A stretch of DNA of 64,000 nucleotides. Source: Aurelia coerulea (taxonomy: Eukaryota; Cnidaria; Scyphozoa; Semaeostomeae; Ulmaridae). The position numbers were made by a program, and so were the translations under genes. Shown piece after piece: positions 1-10,240 of this stretch. The number at the start of each line of letters is the position of its first letter. Position 1 is the first letter of the stretch. The stretch is from assembly GCA_039566865.1 (NCBI GenBank), contig CM076947.1, positions 4,471,501 to 4,535,500 of the forward strand. Reading direction: 5' to 3'. Below the pieces are notes generated by a model. It ran no database searches, was not told the DNA's origin, and saw only the letters and a program-made list of their open reading frames with translations.

Positions 1-213
1 GTTGATATTGAGACAACCTCACCTCACTTCACCAGGAATTCTCCCGAGACAAATCCTATCCCCTGCATGCCAAGCAATGAAACCGACCACGAGGAAGACT
101 CTGATCCATCCTGTGATGAATCTTTAGACTTTGAAGAGCTTAATTCAAAGTACAGATGCAAATTAGCAGAAGAATCCTCTTCTAATACCGATTCAGATGT
201 AGAATTCCCATGA
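1..213 (+). CDS. C-terminal tail of an unrecognised protein (5' end outside window)
   Basis: A reading frame is open from the window edge (codons in phase from base 4) to a TGA at 211-213. It encodes about 69 residues rich in Ser, Asp and Glu (for example ETDHEEDSDPSCDES and SSSNTDSDVEFP at the end). Such an acidic, probably disordered tail is common at the C-terminus of nuclear proteins, but the family cannot be named. The alternative open frame on the opposite strand (24-233) is also Ser-rich and probably just its mirror. It is called coding because composition is protein-like up to the stop and becomes AT-rich immediately after. It could also be the last exon of a transposon protein. Confidence 0.35.
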   Translation, partial: VDIETTSPHFTRNSPETNPIPCMPSNETDHEEDSDPSCDESLDFEELNSKYRCKLAEESSSNTDSDVEFP

Positions 214-283
214 CTTCTAAATCTTGGTATCAACAGAGGATTCTTCAGCTAATTTGCATCCTGTACTTTAAATTAAGCACTTA
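139..283. repeat. Imperfect inverted repeat spanning the stop codon
   Basis: Bases 139-189 and 229-283 are imperfect reverse complements (shared core GCAAATTAGC.GAAGAATCCTC). The left arm lies inside the coding tail and the right arm just after the stop, so an mRNA could fold into a hairpin of about 45 bp. Confidence 0.6.
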
Positions 284-339
284 TTTTCAGACTCATATAC
301 TGTACATTATACACAGTCTCGTGTGCTACACATATTTTT

Positions 340-600
340 TATAAGAAACTAAGAATATGGTCCAGTCCTGAAATTTTCTTACAATTATCAGATTTTGAGT
401 ACTTGGAGTTTCTTATGAGTTTCTTAGGGATTCCATAACAATCTTCATGTTCACAACCTGATCCCTCATGAACATTTCAAAACAAGGTTTTTAAGCCTTT
501 CCAATGTTTAGACATTACTCAAGTACCTTACGAGTAATATGATACAGGAAACAAGTGAAAATAAATAAAAATATGTTAAGGATTTCCTTTATCAAAATAA
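340..600 (-). repeat. Dispersed GTTTCTTA-rich repeat, copy A
   Basis: Read on the minus strand this segment matches stretches near 4590-4770, 17140-17400, 29330-29660 and 41845-42000. They share an AACATGAAGATTG..ATGGA.CC block followed by repeated AAGAAACTC motifs. No coding capacity is seen; it looks like a SINE or non-autonomous DNA element. Confidence 0.55.
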
Positions 601-960
601 ATATTTTCTTAACTTATACTTTTCCAGTACTGGGGTTTCTTAATTTTTTGGCGATATGAGAGCTGAGTTTCTCAATTAGCATTTTTCAAGCCATTTACAA
701 GGCTAGAGCAAGGCTATTCCAGGCTATAACAAGGTTACAAGGCCATAACTACAAGGCTTGTACATGGCTATTACCTATGGCCTTGTATTTTCGTATGGGC
801 AGGTGTTTTCTTTTTCACAACAAAAAAAGCTCAATAGATAACTCAGATGCACTCATTTTTTCAAGCTATAGTTGGATGCTGCTTGGAAAGACTTGAAATT
901 TGTTTTAAATGGAATTTGGTGTTAACTTCGCTTCCATGAAAGTTAGGCATAGAAAGACAG
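600..960. other. AT-rich gap with CAAGGCTA-like short repeats
   Basis: No coding potential seen. Bases 685-785 contain several imperfect copies of a CAAGGCTA/TAACAAGGC word, and similar words recur near 57960-58040. Confidence 0.4.
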
Positions 961-987
961 AGAAACCAGCCATGTCAGTGCATCTTA

Positions 988-993
988 TTTATT
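988..993 (-). promoter_or_regulatory. Polyadenylation signal of the DUF6589 gene
   Basis: TTTATT on the plus strand is AATAAA on the minus strand, about 105 bases beyond the stop codon at 1097-1099. Confidence 0.5.
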
Positions 994-1096
994 TCCTGTG
1001 AACAGACAGTATGTACTGTATACTGTATAACATGAGTCACATGAAATAAATCTACTGTATACATACTATGATGTAAACAATGTTTGGTATCTGTTC

Positions 1097-4000
1097 TTAT
1101 TTCCTCTTGAACTGTTGAAACACTGCAAAATTTGATATTCGATCCACACTTTTCTCTATCCAATTACTCAGGTCCATGGTATTGAGGTCTTGCAAAGTAT
1201 TTTCCTTGAACTGGGGGAAAGCCCTATGTTGACGTCCAACAATGCGTTCAAAGATTTTGTGCTCAACAAATTGCTTTGAAAGCTCTACTACATCTGTGGT
1301 TGCATCAACTTTTTTGTGCTGCCCTTTTCCTTTGTAGACAGATATCTCGCTATCAAATGACTGAAAAAGTCTATCCATAGCCTCATATGACCCACTAACA
1401 CGGTCAATGCTTTTTTGGGTCAGCTTTCCCACCATTCCTTTGCAGTCGGATTTGAATTTTTTGTTCCAATGCTCCATGAATCTGTCAATTTCAACATTAG
1501 TGTGCATTTTGCCTTGAGTATTGACAAACCTTTCATGAGTTATTGTCTTTGCACAATCATCTGGGACCAAGAAGTTGACCTGTGCTTGTGTATACAAGGT
1601 GTAGAAAGCATACTTTGTGCTTCCTGTCAGTTTGAAGAAGAGCATCATGAACTTGTACAGTGTCAGGACCCTTTCACCATCTCCTGATTTTCTTGCATTT
1701 ACAAAGTCAAGGCAAAGTAAACCAAGTGCAAGAGCATTTCTTGAATAATTGAATATGCAGTCCTCTGCTTCCACTTCAGTTTCATTTGAAGTTTCTGGTT
1801 CTTTGACAAAGCTGGTAATTCCATCATGCTTTGCCTGCATATGCGATTTGAGGTTGACTCTTTTTTTGTAGGTCTTTGGACAGTGTGGGCATGGAAATTG
1901 GGCCACAATTTGGTCTTTGGGTGCTTCATTGTGTTTTTCAAAACTGTGCTTGCGAAGACCTGTTAAGCGTTTGAATGCTTTATTGCAGACTTTACAAACT
2001 AGCCCTTTTTTCAAATCAGTAAAATCAGGTGTTTGTGGCAAAGCATATTTGTCAGTTATATGCGATAGAATTTTTTCCATTGTTTGCTCCTTCTCATGTT
2101 TCAATCTTGGCTCTTCAACCCCCAAACAACTTTCACTCGTTTTGTAACACGCAAGGATCAGTGATATGGTATACTTTTCTATGAAATCTATTGCAGCATC
2201 AGGATCATCCATTGGATGGTGAGGACTGTTTATTGCATGTAGGAAGTTGCGTGCTTGATACAGTGTGCCTATGTCTCCTGATGAATTTCGTTCATACAGT
2301 ATCTTGTACACAACCTTTGGACATGAAAAGAAATACAGTACACCTTTTTATACAAGAAACTGATTCATAAAGAGCCTTATGGTAATTAGATGGCAAAACA
2401 TTTTAAAAAAAAAACAGACTATGAATTGAAAATTTTACAACTGATGCATCTTGTACATGAACAACAATGAAAAAACTCCCAGATGCTTTCTATAATCCAT
2501 TCCAAACAAGATCACAAACTATCCCACCGTCACCGTGAAAATTTTGAAGTACCAAAAACTAAAAATTGTTTTGGTGATAAAACTTTCTGGATGCTTGATG
2601 GGGGCTAATAACAGAGGGATGGGATAGCCCTTTTAAGGGTTGAAACTGTCAGTTTTACTCAAGCAGGTGGTGCAAAGTGCAATTATTGTCAGGTCCATAC
2701 AGTAATACTGTTAGTATACAGGTAAAAAATCAATGATTTGCTCCTTGCCTCTCCTGTAGCTTGAAATTTATATGTTTTCTAGACTTGCCTTCTACATTAT
2801 TTACAGACTGAGACTTTGAAATTGTTATAGAAAGTACAGTATGCTGTATATTACCTCCATAAAATTTCCAAGATAATGGAAATCCGTTAGACAAGGAATT
2901 ATGCCTTGGAATTTCTTTTCTGTTGTTCTAGCATTCCGCCTATCTTCTTGTGCATGTATCTCTCGTTCAACCGTCAAAAGGTCACCAAAGCTCACTATTG
3001 CAGCGCGTTCAGGATTTTCAACATTTGGAACAAAGGTTTGAATAAATGCCATTATGTCAATGATTCCAGCTGTGTCATTTTCACTCTTGTTTAGGACTCC
3101 AAGACAAACCTAGAAATGACCAAACAATAAGTTTATCAGATTTCTTTACAGTATCATAGTAAATTTTAAATCATGAATCTTGAAATTGTTCTGAACAGCA
3201 CAACTCCAGTACCCAAAAACAATCTAGCAAAAAAAGCTTAAAACTTACTGATTCTGAAACTTTGTGTACTTGATGCTGATACTTGTGATACAGTGTTTTT
3301 GGTAATATTTCTGACATCCAGCTTAATTCTGGTATATACTTTGCCAGTATTTGTCCAATCAGAAACTTGAATTCATGTCGTAGCTTTCGGTTATCATCTA
3401 TGCTAGGTAGAAACTCTGTAACTTCTGGTTTATGATCTGTATTAAACTTGTTTGATTTATTACTTTGCTCTGATAGATTGATTCGCCTCTTCAAGGCCAA
3501 GAGATTAAACAGATGATGGTCTTTGTTACTGTGACCTTTAGAGGTGTATCGGGATTTCTCTCTCATATCAAGATTATCCCCAACAATCACATAACCTGTC
3601 ACTTCTTTGGTTGCTACCATTTTGGAACTTTGAAGTACAGACAATGTAGAACCACAGTCATCATTTGCTGGATGAGTAACCAACGGAGCATCACCGTTAC
3701 AAACACCAATAGGAGAAGCAAGAGAACTTAATATGTCAGTGTCAGAAGTAAGGCTATCATCAATGTGAATGATATCTTTATTAACTGTGGTGCTTGCATT
3801 AGCATCTTCAAATTCTTTCTTCCAGGATTTAATAGCAATACTGCTGTCTTTAGCTATGCCAAGTTGGTACTTCAAGGCTTGCTTGTATGAAGTACAGACA
3901 CCACATGCATTTAACCTTTTAAATGTCATTTGCTTCGACCCCCCTCGCCTTAAAATCAATGAATTTGTTACCTGAATTGCATTAACCCTTTGATTTCTAG

Positions 4001-5478
4001 ACTGAAATAGTAGTCCAGCTGCATATACCAGATTAGGAGTAAGTGATTCAATTGTTTTCAGCTTATTTCTTCGCAGGTTTCTTTCATTATGTGATGCAGA
4101 GGTTAGGCACTTTGTAAGAATCTTAGCCCTCTCTGTTAGTTCAGCAGAAAGATCTTTAAATGATAAAACAAAATCTTCCATGTCATCAATTCGAAATGAT
4201 GTAGGCTTGTTTGAGCAAATATCCATAGCCTCTTTGTCAATAGCTTTTCCTACTATGTCAATCATGCTGGTCTTTCCTTCCTCAGAAGACCATATGATAT
4301 TGACCATGGCTTTGTAATTGGTATTGCAAACTGCTTGCAAAAGGCCATGTTGTTCCTTTGCTATTTCCTTTTCCCAAGTGAATGAGGGTGATACAAATGT
4401 TACCTGAAATTGATACTTCAATTCATATTATTTTGTAAGAAATTCTATCTTATTACGAATTGTCAAATTTATAGTTGTATTTGATTTATGTATTGTATGT
4501 ATTGTATGGGAAACCCCCCCCCCCCCAATCAGCAGAAGCTTCCTACGGCCCTGCATATTATTTGGCAGTTGAGTAATGTCAATACACTGGCTTTGAAAAA
4601 TGGTTTGAAATGTTCATGAGGGCTCAGGTTGAAAACATGAGGAGTGTTACAGTATGCAACCTTCAAGAAACTTTTACGAAACTTCCAGAACTCAAAATCT
4701 CACAACTAGCACTGGCCCAAGCTTTTAGCTTCTCATAAAAAATATGTGTATGTCTACTGTGTGCCTGGTAGACTACATTCTTTTCTTTACAAAAATTATT
4801 TATCTTCACGCTATGAATATAATATAAGGTGAGAGAAAAAATTTCTTAATTCAGACTTTATCAACAGGTATGGTGAAAAATCATACCTGTGTAGTCAAAA
4901 AACCATCATCAACGTTTGGATAGTTGCTTGTATATTATTGTGTATGAACAAGAACTCCTTATTACATCGACTGTCAATAATATAATACCTACCTTCATAG
5001 CTTGAGGTTCTTGTTTCTGAATAACATCACTGTCTCTCATAAACCCGGTCCAGTAATCATCACCATTTGCCTCGTTGTGTGGATTGCTGAGACTGGGAGC
5101 TTCTGCATCACACTGAAATTGAAGGGATTTTTTCGATCGCTTTTTAACATGGTCATTCATTTTACCTGGATCTTGTGATGCGCGACATCGTTTCGCCTTT
5201 GTTCGCAAATATTTCCCTTTGATTTCTTCTCGAACTTGCAGGAACCTTTCTTTGCTTTTATTCGAAGCTTTACTTGCATTAGAAACAGATCTGAAACAAT
5301 TTTTGCACACGTATGGCAGATCCTCTGTTTCGGATATGTCTTCACCAAGGTAGCTTTCCAATATGATCTTCACATTGCTTCCTCTTTTTCCTTCTGATAT
5401 TTTGGTACGTCCATCTGCAACATTTTTTGAATTTCGATGAGATGTCATTGGAGAATATTGCACAAATATTGTGAGCAC
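1097..5478 (-). CDS. DUF6589-domain protein with two C2H2 zinc fingers, four exons
   Basis: Four exons read on the minus strand: 5478-4993, 4403-3249, 3109-2855 and 2314-1097. Every junction has GT/AG sites and every intron is in phase 0, giving about 1037 residues with no internal stop. Seen: a Cys pair in YVCKNCF (about residues 58-61) in a ZAD-like N-terminus; a helical middle; the block IVGDNLDMREKSR (about 435-447); the block FGDLLTVERE (about 588-597); then two C2H2 fingers of C-x2-C-x12-H-x4-H form (about 739-795) inside the C-terminal part. The two blocks are typical of DUF6589 proteins, a multi-copy family of unknown function in invertebrates and fungi; mobile-element origin is suspected from copy number. 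Neighbours are unrelated transposons. A GTTTCTTA-type repeat sits in intron 1. The start is uncertain: an overlapping frame begins ATG at 5547 (MAKQPCEKTPP) but closes at 5342, so joining it needs a frameshift. Confidence 0.8.
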
Positions 5479-5654
5479 TAGGTGAAATAAATGTCTGTAA
5501 TTTCACCGGCGTTACTGGAGGCGTTTTCTCACATGGCTGTTTCGCCATGTTTATCTTTGAGAAACACACTACTCATGTTTGCAGCCACCCCCGTGTTTTC
5601 TATCTAGATTTCAACTTCATGAATATTAATGAGCTGACGAGAGTAGCAAGTCTT

Positions 5655-5745
5655 TTTTTCTCCCTCCTGTGCCGCCCTCGCGCTTCGCGCATGTTGCGCC
5701 TTCGGCGCGGTACGTACGAGCCAGAACCACTGGACAGAACGGAAA
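5655..5745 (-). promoter_or_regulatory. CpG-rich patch upstream of the DUF6589 gene
   Basis: A short GC- and CpG-rich stretch (CGCGCTTCGCGCATG, CTTCGGCGCGGTACG) in otherwise AT-rich DNA, 110-270 bases upstream of the first ATG candidates on the minus strand. It could be a promoter; no TATA box is obvious. Confidence 0.3.
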
Positions 5746-6481
5746 CGAAGACTTGTAGCAAGTCAAGTATATACCTTGATTGATTAAAATTCATTTTTTG
5801 GGCAGAATTATGCAAAGATCTGTAATGGATTTACTTTTCATACCTTCTTCTATGTAGCCACTCTTTCTTAATTATTGCAAACAACACATCCCTGCCCTGC
5901 ATTACTTTGGTTAGGTATTTCATTCAAATAGCTTGATGATGAAATTTCAGTGCCTGTTAAGGTTTGTAGAATAATAACTAATTGTCTCAAAACTACAACC
6001 TGAGCACCTCATATTATAACAGGCCCACCAATAATTTATTACTGTAACATTTGTTCCTTTCTCGCTGAATAGGGTTCTGAGGGTTATAAGTTTATGGAAA
6101 ATAAGATCAAATGAAGTGAAGATTTGTATGGCATGGAAGTTATCAGAGTTATCAAGCTGTAAAATAATGTATATTTTATACAACTACAGTAAAAACGAAT
6201 CTATTTCTAATTGCTTCATTAGTTCCGTTTTCAAGATTTCTCAAGATAAGTCATCATCCGCTGGTCCTTTGATGGCTCATTCTTCAAAACAAGGGTGTTT
6301 TCCAATGATCTAAAGGGTGTGGTTGTAAAATGATTTCCCGTGGGCAAGCCCCATCCCATTTTGCTCGCTTCACTTGCATCTGGCTTCAGCCCCCCAATAT
6401 CAATTTCATCCCAAAGTTCTTAAAGTATGTTTACTTGGACTTCTTATTCTTTTACAAATGTTTTCCAATATTTAATTCCAG

Positions 6482-8140
6482 GTATCAAAGATAAAAAACA
6501 TGAAGTTCTGTGGAAGGACAATAACATGCCTTTTGATGGTATTCCTTATATGATTTTATCAAGGAAAGAGTTTGACTGCCAGCATGGTTGTGACCGCAAA
6601 GCTGCACAAAAGCGAAAATACGAAGAATCCAAAAAGCAGGTAGACACTCAATTTCCTTTATCAGAAACCAAGGTCCAGGGCTCATAAATAGTTTCTTAAA
6701 CTTACTGTAGGAGCCATTCGCTACCAAAAGTCACTGATGAGTTCCTTATATTTTTGATTTTGGAGAAGGGCACTCAGCTTACTGAATATGATCTCAAAAC
6801 AAGTAATAACATACTGTAATTCGCAATCTAATAAAGTCAAAATAACAGTTGCTGCAGTATAACTTAAGTGATAAACATCTTGCGAATTATAAGGATTTCT
6901 TAGCTTTTTCAATTCAATTGGGTAGTTTCTTAGATTTTGAAAAATTGAGCCTACCATTTCTTGTTGCTTGTTTCTTATATGAGGAGAAGATTTTACTGTA
7001 TATATGAAGTGCCGTGTGTAATGAGGCTTGATATTTGATTGTTTGTGTTAATTTATCAGCAATACCTTCAGTGGGGATTTTAGAACCTAGTTTTCAATTC
7101 ATATTTAGAATCCATAAAATTATAAGAAAGGTTTTCCTCCAGTTTAACATTTCCTGGCAAGTCATCCCTCCAATTTAACATTTCCTGGCAAGTCATCCCT
7201 CACCCCCTCATTTACAATTTTTTTTAGATGAAATTTCAGATCTTGGAAACAATGCTATTGTATTTGTATATAATTTAATGATATGAAAAGGCGAATGCAC
7301 GAAACTTATTCTTGTAACAACTCTTTTCAGAATACCACAGACCACATGCAAACAAAGCCGAGACGGATGGTCCAAGGTTCAATGAAATTTGGCTGCAAAG
7401 CAAAAATTCACATGAAAGAAATTGTGAAGTTTCCTGATTTTAAGGCAAGGATTAATCAGAAGTAGCTTTTGAATACTGTATATTGACAATTAAATATTTT
7501 TTCTTCAATTGACATGCATGATTGTGTCAGGACATTGAATCAATTACAATATGGACCTTGTATACAGTACATCAAATTCGTTATTACCAATAGTTCTTGC
7601 TAAAAATTATTAATGCTTCCATAATACTCAATAATTCTCGTCGGGTTATCGCAAATTTTTAAAGAACATTGTTTGTATTGATGCACAAAGTCAACTGTAA
7701 CATTAAGTATCTTTGAAAATTCCTGTCGCAAAAGAAATTGTCGAAAATTCTTTTTAGAATCTTGATAGAAGAAAACCGTGTTAAATATGAAGCTTTATGC
7801 CAGGATTTCATTCTTTTTATGCTTGTATAACTTTTTACAGTCTGTATTGTATACATTATAAAGATAAACATTTATTAGAAATTTCAGTTTTGTAAAAGGA
7901 GAAGTTGCTACAAGTCTTTAGTATTTTAGTCTATTATTAGTTTTTAAGATATGCTGTTATTGAATGTATTGTTTAATTCTGTTGCAGATCCTCCAAGATT
8001 CTGAAAAACGCAGGAAAACTTCATCCAAAAATCTTCGTGAATCATTGCATAACTCCCTGGATGTTTCATCAATGAGATTTGAAAGGAAAATATTGGTTAT
8101 ATTCCCATCTAATGATGACCACAACCACCCAACTGGACAG
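6482..8140 (+). CDS. CaRF-MULE-Ulp1 gene, exons 1-3: CaRF (ALS2CR8-type) domain
   Basis: First visible part of a seven-exon gene running to 16057. Exon 1 is 6482-6639 (acceptor TTCCAG, donor GTAGAC), exon 2 is 7331-7444 and exon 3 is 7988-8140; phases agree throughout. The motifs MPFDGIPYMILS, DCQHGCDR, FGCKAKIHMKEI and KFPDFK are the pattern of the CaRF/ALS2CR8 DNA-binding family, known in calcium-response factor and in transposon-like relatives. Exon 3 ends with NDDHNHPTGQ, a His-containing segment. Exon 2 ends AAG|GCAAGG, a GC-AG donor. Start codon and 5' exons were not found upstream, so the N-terminus is incomplete. The CaRF part probably supplies sequence-specific DNA binding (inference). 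Confidence 0.75.
6690..7010. repeat. Dispersed GTTTCTTA-rich repeat in the first intron of the MULE gene
   Basis: Contains several AGTTTCTTA/GATTTCTTA words and the AAGAAAC pattern of copy A, in diverged form. Confidence 0.35.
7138..7206. repeat. Direct duplication of a 34-bp unit in an intron
   Basis: The unit TTTAACATTTCCTGGCAAGTC plus flank occurs twice in immediate succession. Confidence 0.7.
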
Positions 8141-8305
8141 GTAAATTTTATTTCTATTCCTTGCAATCTTTGGATCCTTATATCCAATCTAGATTATAAA
8201 GAGACAAGGCAAAAATTTAGTTTTACAACATCCTATGTGGTGGCTGACCCTTCATTCATGGGTTTCAAGCCATATCTATTTCACCTAACGAGTGAGATAT
8301 TTCCA

Positions 8306-8738
8306 CAGTAGGGAAGACTGGGGTTGATTGTAACACTTTTTGGGAAATCAGCCATATCATCTCAATAATGATTAATTGTGCTCTTGAAGATAAATATATA
8401 TAGATAAATTGTTTAGATAAATAGACAAGTTTTAACGTAGTTTTGATCCTAAATAGTATATGTGATGTGAAAATGAAATATTTTACTTGAGAGAAAATCT
8501 TTCAGACTCAAATTTACGGTGAAAGCACGTTTTTACTTTCGTACTCAAAAGCATGATTGTTTTTCCACTGAAAGTCTTGCAAATTTGGATGAATATTCTT
8601 GTATCTCAAGTCGTATGTAGAGGGTTATAATGTGCATGTTCTGTGCAAATATCAGATTTTTTGCACTTGTCTGCAAGGCGTGAGTGTCATTGTTACAATT
8701 GCCCCCTGTTTTAATTGTCCCCGGTCTCCCCTACTGTG
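8306..8738. mobile_element. MITE with GTAGGG(G)AGAC.GGGG inverted ends, 433 bp
   Basis: The left end CAGTAGGGAAGACTGGGG and right end CCCCGGTCTCCCCTACTG are inverted repeats. Both continue into a TTGTAACA/TGTTACAA word. No coding capacity; it sits in the intron between exons 3 and 4 of the MULE gene. No target duplication could be fixed. Confidence 0.65.
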
Positions 8739-9069
8739 AGAATTTTTGCCATGCAAAAGTGTTTCAAATCCAATCCCATCCAAACTCTGGAATGTAGAAA
8801 TCATGGCTTCATATTTAACTGTCAATTGCAACATTTACTTCTTTTTATCCATTTGTAAAGAATTTAGGAATCATTATTTGTAGGAAAGTGGTGTTCCAAT
8901 TTCATGAACCTTGTCAAAAGTATCAAGGATCTATGACTTAGAAAATGAAGCATCCATCTAAAATTTTGATAGTGCACGTATATGTATTGCAAATCATACA
9001 GTATAAGTATTGTATGCCTTGATCAGCTGTAAGTTAGCAATTTCTAATTTTTGCTTACTGTGAATAAAT

Positions 9070-9071
<2 letters not shown>

Positions 9072-9130
<59 letters not shown>

Positions 9131-9182
9131 CATCATCATCATCATCATGATCATGATCATCATGATCATGATCATGATCATG
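9072..9182. repeat. (GAT)n/(ATC)n microsatellite with a palindromic switch
   Basis: About 19 GAT/ATG triplets run into ATC triplets and then alternating ATGATC units, so the array is self-complementary and could form a hairpin. Confidence 0.9.
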
Positions 9183-9349
9183 ACAGCAAAGACTGCTAAT
9201 GGTTACTGATTTTATTTTTAAGGTACAAATATATTGTATATCAAACCTTGGTATGCCAGAGACATTTACTGTTAAAGGAACTCAATAATTTTATACTTGT
9301 GCACCCATACAGATGTGTCTCATTTTCAAATTTGTACTGTTGTTTTTAG

Positions 9350-10208
9350 GGAAATGCTTTTCATCAAAGAGTTGATCCTCGCATCATCGAAGAAATCCAT
9401 AGATTGGTTGAAGATGGAGTTCGGAATGTGCAAGAAATGCAGAGGCATATACAAAGTTTTGTGGAAAATAATCTGTTTAAAAATAAATCTGTGCCTAGTT
9501 CCTTGAACCGTCAGTTCTTTCCACGAAAGTTAGACATCAGGAACTACATGTACAAGGCTTCAGTGAAAATGCGGTATTCAAAACTTGACCAGGAAAATGT
9601 GGAAGAGCTAGTGAAACACTGGCAAGAAGAAAGCCCATCAACCAGCTTTTATTTGCAACTGTATGAGTTACAGCACGATATCATGGGTAAAGAGGAAGCT
9701 TTTTTCCAATGCCAAGATCTTGATAATTGTCAGCAGCAAAATGATGATGAAGATGCAGAACTAGATGATATAAAGCCTGTCACAACAAATGCAGTCAAAC
9801 ATTTCATGTTTGTTTGTCAAACAGAATGGCAGAAAAGGTTGCTCAAAAGATATGGCAATCATCTGTGCTTGCTTGATGCAACTTATCGAACTACAAAATA
9901 CTCATTACCGCTGTTCTTCTTGGCTGTCAAAACCAATGTCAATTATGTGGTTGTTGCTTCTTTTATCACACAAGATGAAAAGACAGATTCAATCAGAAAT
10001 GCATTAAATATACTCAAGACTTGGAATCCAGAGTGGAAACCAACCTGCTTCATGACAGATTATTGCAATGAGGAGATCAATGCACTGGAAAGCATATTTA
10101 CAGGTACTTAAAGAAGTATTCACAGTTTGTTCAAGAAAGTAGCAAACCCATTGTATTGTACCTTATCACTCCATTATTATCATTATTATTATCATTATTA
10201 TTATTATA

Positions 10209-10240
<32 letters not shown>

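Noticed and set aside
1415..1687. Plus-strand frame of 90 codons
   Set aside because: It lies opposite exon 4 of the DUF6589 gene and has no motif.
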